Assembly: GCA_965367695.1 (NCBI GenBank)
Contig: CBDUKB010000122.1
Location: 1-8,756 of the forward strand
Reading direction: 5' to 3'
DNA length: 8,756 nt
Origin: Putridiphycobacter sp965367695
GTDB lineage: Bacteria; Bacteroidota; Bacteroidia; Flavobacteriales_D; Crocinitomicaceae
In this document: piece after piece, positions 6,452 through 8,756 of the stretch
Layout: every line of letters starts with the position of its first letter
How positions within the stretch are numbered: the first letter of the stretch is position 1
The notes under the pieces: generated by a model
Database searches by the model: none
The model's input: only the letters and a program-made list of their open reading frames with translations
What the model was told of the DNA's origin: nothing
Made by a program: the position numbers and the translations under genes

Positions 6452-8077
6452 TTATTTTAGTACTGCGTTTATTACATTTTCAATCGCTTCCTCATTGATT
6501 CCTTCAAGCATCTCTTGTTCTATAATTGCCTGTACGTCACTGTTTGAATTTAATTCCGCTTTCAGCATTTCTTCTACCACTTTTTCAACAATTATCCTTA
6601 AAGCATTTTTGTTTTCATCTTTCATTTTAATAGTAAGATTACTTGAATTTTTATTAAAGTCAAAAATTACTTTACTCACATTTCGCATGGCTTTATCCAA
6701 CTCTTTTTCTTGAGGAAATTTACCTAGTAACACACTATTTATGTACATTCCGATTGGATGCACTGTTAACTCCGTCTTCAAATTCTTTAGTGAAACACCT
6801 TCATTATTATTAATTTTTTCAATCCAGGTTTTTGAATTACTAGAAATTAAATAATTGTTTTTTATGGTCATAAATATTTCATCCTTATCAGTCATTGAAC
6901 TATCCGCCAACATTTTTTGCATCACCATTCTTGCGACTGCAGTGTCTTTCACTCCATATACCATGGCAAAATTGACCTTTAAATCTTGCATGTTTTTCAA
7001 ATTTTCACTTTGCTCAATTTTTTTATAACCATCTAAGATAAACAACACTTCTCCAGTAGAAAACGCAGCAATATCTTCTTTACTAATACCATTATTCTTC
7101 AATTTCTCAGACATGTTCACAGTATAATCTTGCATGTCTGTTTCATCCATTAATTTTAAAATCTTTGTTGGATTCATATTCATTGAAAAGGCCATTATCG
7201 GATTGTCTGTAAAGCCAAAAGCCAAAATATCATTACTAATTCCTCCATCTTTTAACACCTCTAAATAAGCATTTAAACTATCAGAAAGTAAATGATTGCT
7301 TTTTAAAGTAATAGCACCATTTTCAAAGTTCATTTCTGATTCAACAGTAGATCCAAGCAACAACGTTTTTAGTTGCCTTTTATATTTTGAAGGGAAAAAC
7401 CTTATTTCTTTCACCATATTATATGCATTTTGTCCATGCATATACATTTGAATATCACCTGTCTTATCCATAAAACTTCTATATGTAGGTGCTATGTCAC
7501 TTGTTGCAGCTTGATTCATTAGATTTACAATACTTAAAGCCGCTTTTTTGGAAGAAATCCCTCCACTTGACAATATATTTTCAAGACTAATTGGAATATT
7601 ACTGACTATGGCCAGGTCTTCTTTCCACACCACTAAATAATTATCAGCATCTTTTCTAAAATAATAAGCCCCATCTTTTTCTTGAACTTCAGCACTCAAC
7701 TCTGTTTGAACTAATTTCTTAAATTTCTCAGCATTCTTCAAAGGGATAAATACATAGGCTTGAGGAAATGAACCCTCACCTTTTGCCATCACAAATTGAA
7801 CTTGTTCTTTATTGTTGATACCTGTTTTTTCCTCCTTCATAAAAAAGGAAGCCACTGTCTGCTGCACAAAAGGTAATGCACCTTCTTTTAGTCCCGCTTT
7901 ATCAATTAAATTTTCAGGCACAAATGTGCCCATTAAAAAAGGGGAATCCAATTTTCCAATAATTGCTGCAACCCTATCTTTATGATTTAAATTTTCTTTA
8001 CAGGAAACAAATAACATAGTTCCCATTAAAATAGTAATCACTCCTAACTTACTCCACTTATTTTTACTTTGAAACAT
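6452..8077 (-). CDS. DUF4836-like lipoprotein of unknown function
   Basis: A 541-residue protein with a signal (about residues 10-25) and a lipobox LFVSC giving Cys26. After processing it begins CKENLN; a Lys and Glu straight after the cysteine loosely recall surface-export signals of Bacteroidota lipoproteins, but this is weak. The mature part resembles DUF4836: an early GTFVPENLIDKAGLKEG block (50-66) like the conserved start of that family, an AYVFIPLKNAEKFKKLV strand-helix unit, a central FGFTDNPIMAFSMNMNPTKI (287-306) and a helical, acidic C-terminal tail from about 490 to the end. No catalytic residues or haem sites are seen. The function of the family is unknown; a structural or chaperone-like envelope role is possible but not shown. 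The start ATG at 8075-8077 directly precedes the signal. The family assignment is from memory and moderate. Confidence 0.78.
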   Translation of the reverse strand: MFQSKNKWSKLGVITILMGTMLFVSCKENLNHKDRVAAIIGKLDSPFLMGTFVPENLIDKAGLKEGALPFVQQTVASFFMKEEKTGINNKEQVQFVMAKGEGSFPQAYVFIPLKNAEKFKKLVQTELSAEVQEKDGAYYFRKDADNYLVVWKEDLAIVSNIPISLENILSSGGISSKKAALSIVNLMNQAATSDIAPTYRSFMDKTGDIQMYMHGQNAYNMVKEIRFFPSKYKRQLKTLLLGSTVESEMNFENGAITLKSNHLLSDSLNAYLEVLKDGGISNDILAFGFTDNPIMAFSMNMNPTKILKLMDETDMQDYTVNMSEKLKNNGISKEDIAAFSTGEVLFILDGYKKIEQSENLKNMQDLKVNFAMVYGVKDTAVARMVMQKMLADSSMTDKDEIFMTIKNNYLISSNSKTWIEKINNNEGVSLKNLKTELTVHPIGMYINSVLLGKFPQEKELDKAMRNVSKVIFDFNKNSSNLTIKMKDENKNALRIIVEKVVEEMLKAELNSNSDVQAIIEQEMLEGINEEAIENVINAVLK

Positions 8078-8085
8078 AACTGATA

Positions 8086-8119
8086 TTGTTGTTTTTTGTA
8101 AAATTAGAAATTATCTTTG
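8086..8119 (+). promoter_or_regulatory. Strong promoter, possibly driving a leaderless mRNA
   Basis: TTGTTG (8086-8091) as -33 and TATCTTTG (8112-8119) as a perfect -7 TAnnTTTG are separated by 20 bases, the spacing expected for Bacteroidota promoters. The last base of the -7 box is only 4 bases before the ATG at 8124, so transcription should begin at or within a base or two of the start codon. Confidence 0.6.
8099..8106 (-). promoter_or_regulatory. Possible -7 element for the DUF4836-like gene
   Basis: On the minus strand this reads TAATTTTA, matching TAnnTTTG at 7 of 8 positions, 21 bases before the ATG. It lies inside the spacer of the oppositely directed promoter at 8086-8119, so the two would compete for polymerase. 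No clear -33 element is seen. Confidence 0.35.
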
Positions 8120-8123
8120 AACC

Positions 8124-8696
8124 ATGCACACAATTGAACCATATTATAATTGGCGAGGGCTTTATATTGCAGATGAAGATGAGCGTTCTCCATTTTATGA
8201 AAGGATTTACAGTGAATTTGAATTCACTGATTCAATTTATAATTATGTGATACATCCTCAGTGGGACAATATTGGTTCTCCATCTCTATTTATAAAAATC
8301 CTTTACACCGACTATGAAGAGGGTTATGCAATTATTGAATTAATGGGGGAATGGAATGATGCGATAGAAAATGATATTATGACCCTTAAACGTGATATTG
8401 TTGAGTTATTAATGATAGAAGGGGTGAGTAAATTTATTTTAATTGGGGAAAACATTTTAAATTTTCACGCATCTGATGATTGCTATTACGAAGAATGGTT
8501 TGATGAAGTGGAAGATGAAGATGGATGGATTGCCTTCGTTAATTTCAGAGAACATGTAATTGAGGAATTTAAAGCCGAAAATATTGACTTTTTTATAGTG
8601 TCTGGTGGTGAACTGGAGGATGTTGCTTGGCGAACACAGACACCACAACAATTTTTTCAAAATATCAGTCAATATGTTATGAAAAGACTGAGTTAG
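8124..8696 (+). CDS. Conserved Bacteroidota protein of unknown function (N-terminus MHTIEPYYNWR), 190 residues
   Basis: A cytoplasmic, strongly acidic protein without signal peptide or membrane segments. I recognise it as one of the conserved, uncharacterised bacteroidotal proteins that begin MH(T)IEPYYNWR. Further blocks are NYVIHPQWDNIGSPSLFIKI (40-59), YAIIELMGEWNDAIENDI (67-84), FILIGENILNFHASDDCYYE (103-122) and the C-terminal VSGGELEDVAWRTQTPQQFF. Alternating hydrophobic strands and helices (FILIGE, GWIAFVNF, DFFIVSGG) suggest an alpha/beta fold of Rossmann- or STAS-like order, but this is only a guess. Invariant-looking His, Asp and Trp residues (HASDD, HPQWD) could bind a ligand or metal. 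The start is fixed by the conserved N-terminus even though it lies 4 bases after the -7 box. Its stop overlaps by three bases the 3' end of the convergent partial gene. Confidence 0.82.
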   Translation: MHTIEPYYNWRGLYIADEDERSPFYERIYSEFEFTDSIYNYVIHPQWDNIGSPSLFIKILYTDYEEGYAIIELMGEWNDAIENDIMTLKRDIVELLMIEGVSKFILIGENILNFHASDDCYYEEWFDEVEDEDGWIAFVNFREHVIEEFKAENIDFFIVSGGELEDVAWRTQTPQQFFQNISQYVMKRLS

Positions 8697-8756
8697 ATTT
8701 TATCGAGTATTTCTTTAAGTTGAATTAATTCAAAATGCAATGCATTCGCTTTTATT
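8693..8756 (-). CDS. C-terminal end of an unidentified protein, runs off right edge
   Basis: On the minus strand the frame is open from the window edge to a TAA stop at 8693-8695 and reads KANALHFELIQLKEILDKI, an amphipathic helix typical of a protein C-terminus. The position fits the convergent, tightly packed pattern of the other pairs here, with the stop codons of the two genes overlapping. Only about 20 residues are visible, so no family can be named and a chance open frame is possible. Confidence 0.4.
   Translation of the reverse strand, partial: IKANALHFELIQLKEILDKI

Noticed and set aside
8457..8672. Minus-strand open frame of 71 codons opposite the 190-residue gene
   Set aside because: It lies wholly antisense to a well-supported conserved protein and has no family features.
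1..8756. CRISPR arrays, insertion sequences, tRNA/rRNA genes, riboswitches and a new defence or secretion system
   Set aside because: No spaced direct repeats, transposase, terminal inverted repeats, cloverleaf or known aptamer pattern was seen, and nearly all of the DNA is accounted for by ordinary genes.

Overview
The window is AT-rich DNA from a member of the Bacteroidota, most likely the Flavobacteriia. The signs are the protein families present (a fused E1 alpha/beta 2-oxoacid dehydrogenase, a DUF4836-like lipoprotein, and conserved proteins of the MHTIEPYYNWR type), A/T-rich leaders without Shine-Dalgarno sequences, and several close matches to the Bacteroidota -7 promoter element TAnnTTTG. 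No mobile element, CRISPR array, tRNA or rRNA is visible, and no stretch over 300 bases lacks a gene.

Layout, left to right. (1) At the left edge (minus strand) is the middle of a RecD-like SF1 helicase that has lost its N-terminal half. It runs, in another reading frame, into the 3' end of a HEXXH lipoprotein gene (120-728, minus) that itself looks cut short. (2) A divergent gap of 118 bases leads to a di-haem lipoprotein cytochrome (847-1818, plus). A strong bidirectional terminator (1831-1863) separates it from citrate synthase (1877-3160, minus). (3) A YiiM-like MOSC protein (3325-3945, plus) ends 2 bases from the end of the fused E1 dehydrogenase (3948-5948, minus). (4) A 96-base divergent promoter region separates the dehydrogenase from a 134-residue conserved protein (6045-6449, plus), which ends 2 bases from a DUF4836-like lipoprotein (6452-8077, minus). 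(5) A 46-base divergent region leads to a 190-residue conserved protein (8124-8696, plus), whose promoter sits so close to its ATG that the mRNA may be leaderless. (6) The last bases hold the probable C-terminus of another minus-strand gene, overlapping the previous stop codon.

From the 120-728 lipoprotein to the right edge the strand changes at every gene, so no operon is visible and each gene needs its own promoter. The recognised functions are central metabolism (citrate synthase feeding the TCA cycle; a branched-chain 2-oxoacid dehydrogenase E1, probably supplying branched acyl-CoA), envelope lipoproteins and haem proteins, and a MOSC protein. This is ordinary chromosomal housekeeping territory. 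I see no clear new defence or mobile system. The most notable items are the broken junction at the left, the possible leaderless promoter, the di-haem lipoprotein and the strictly alternating gene order.
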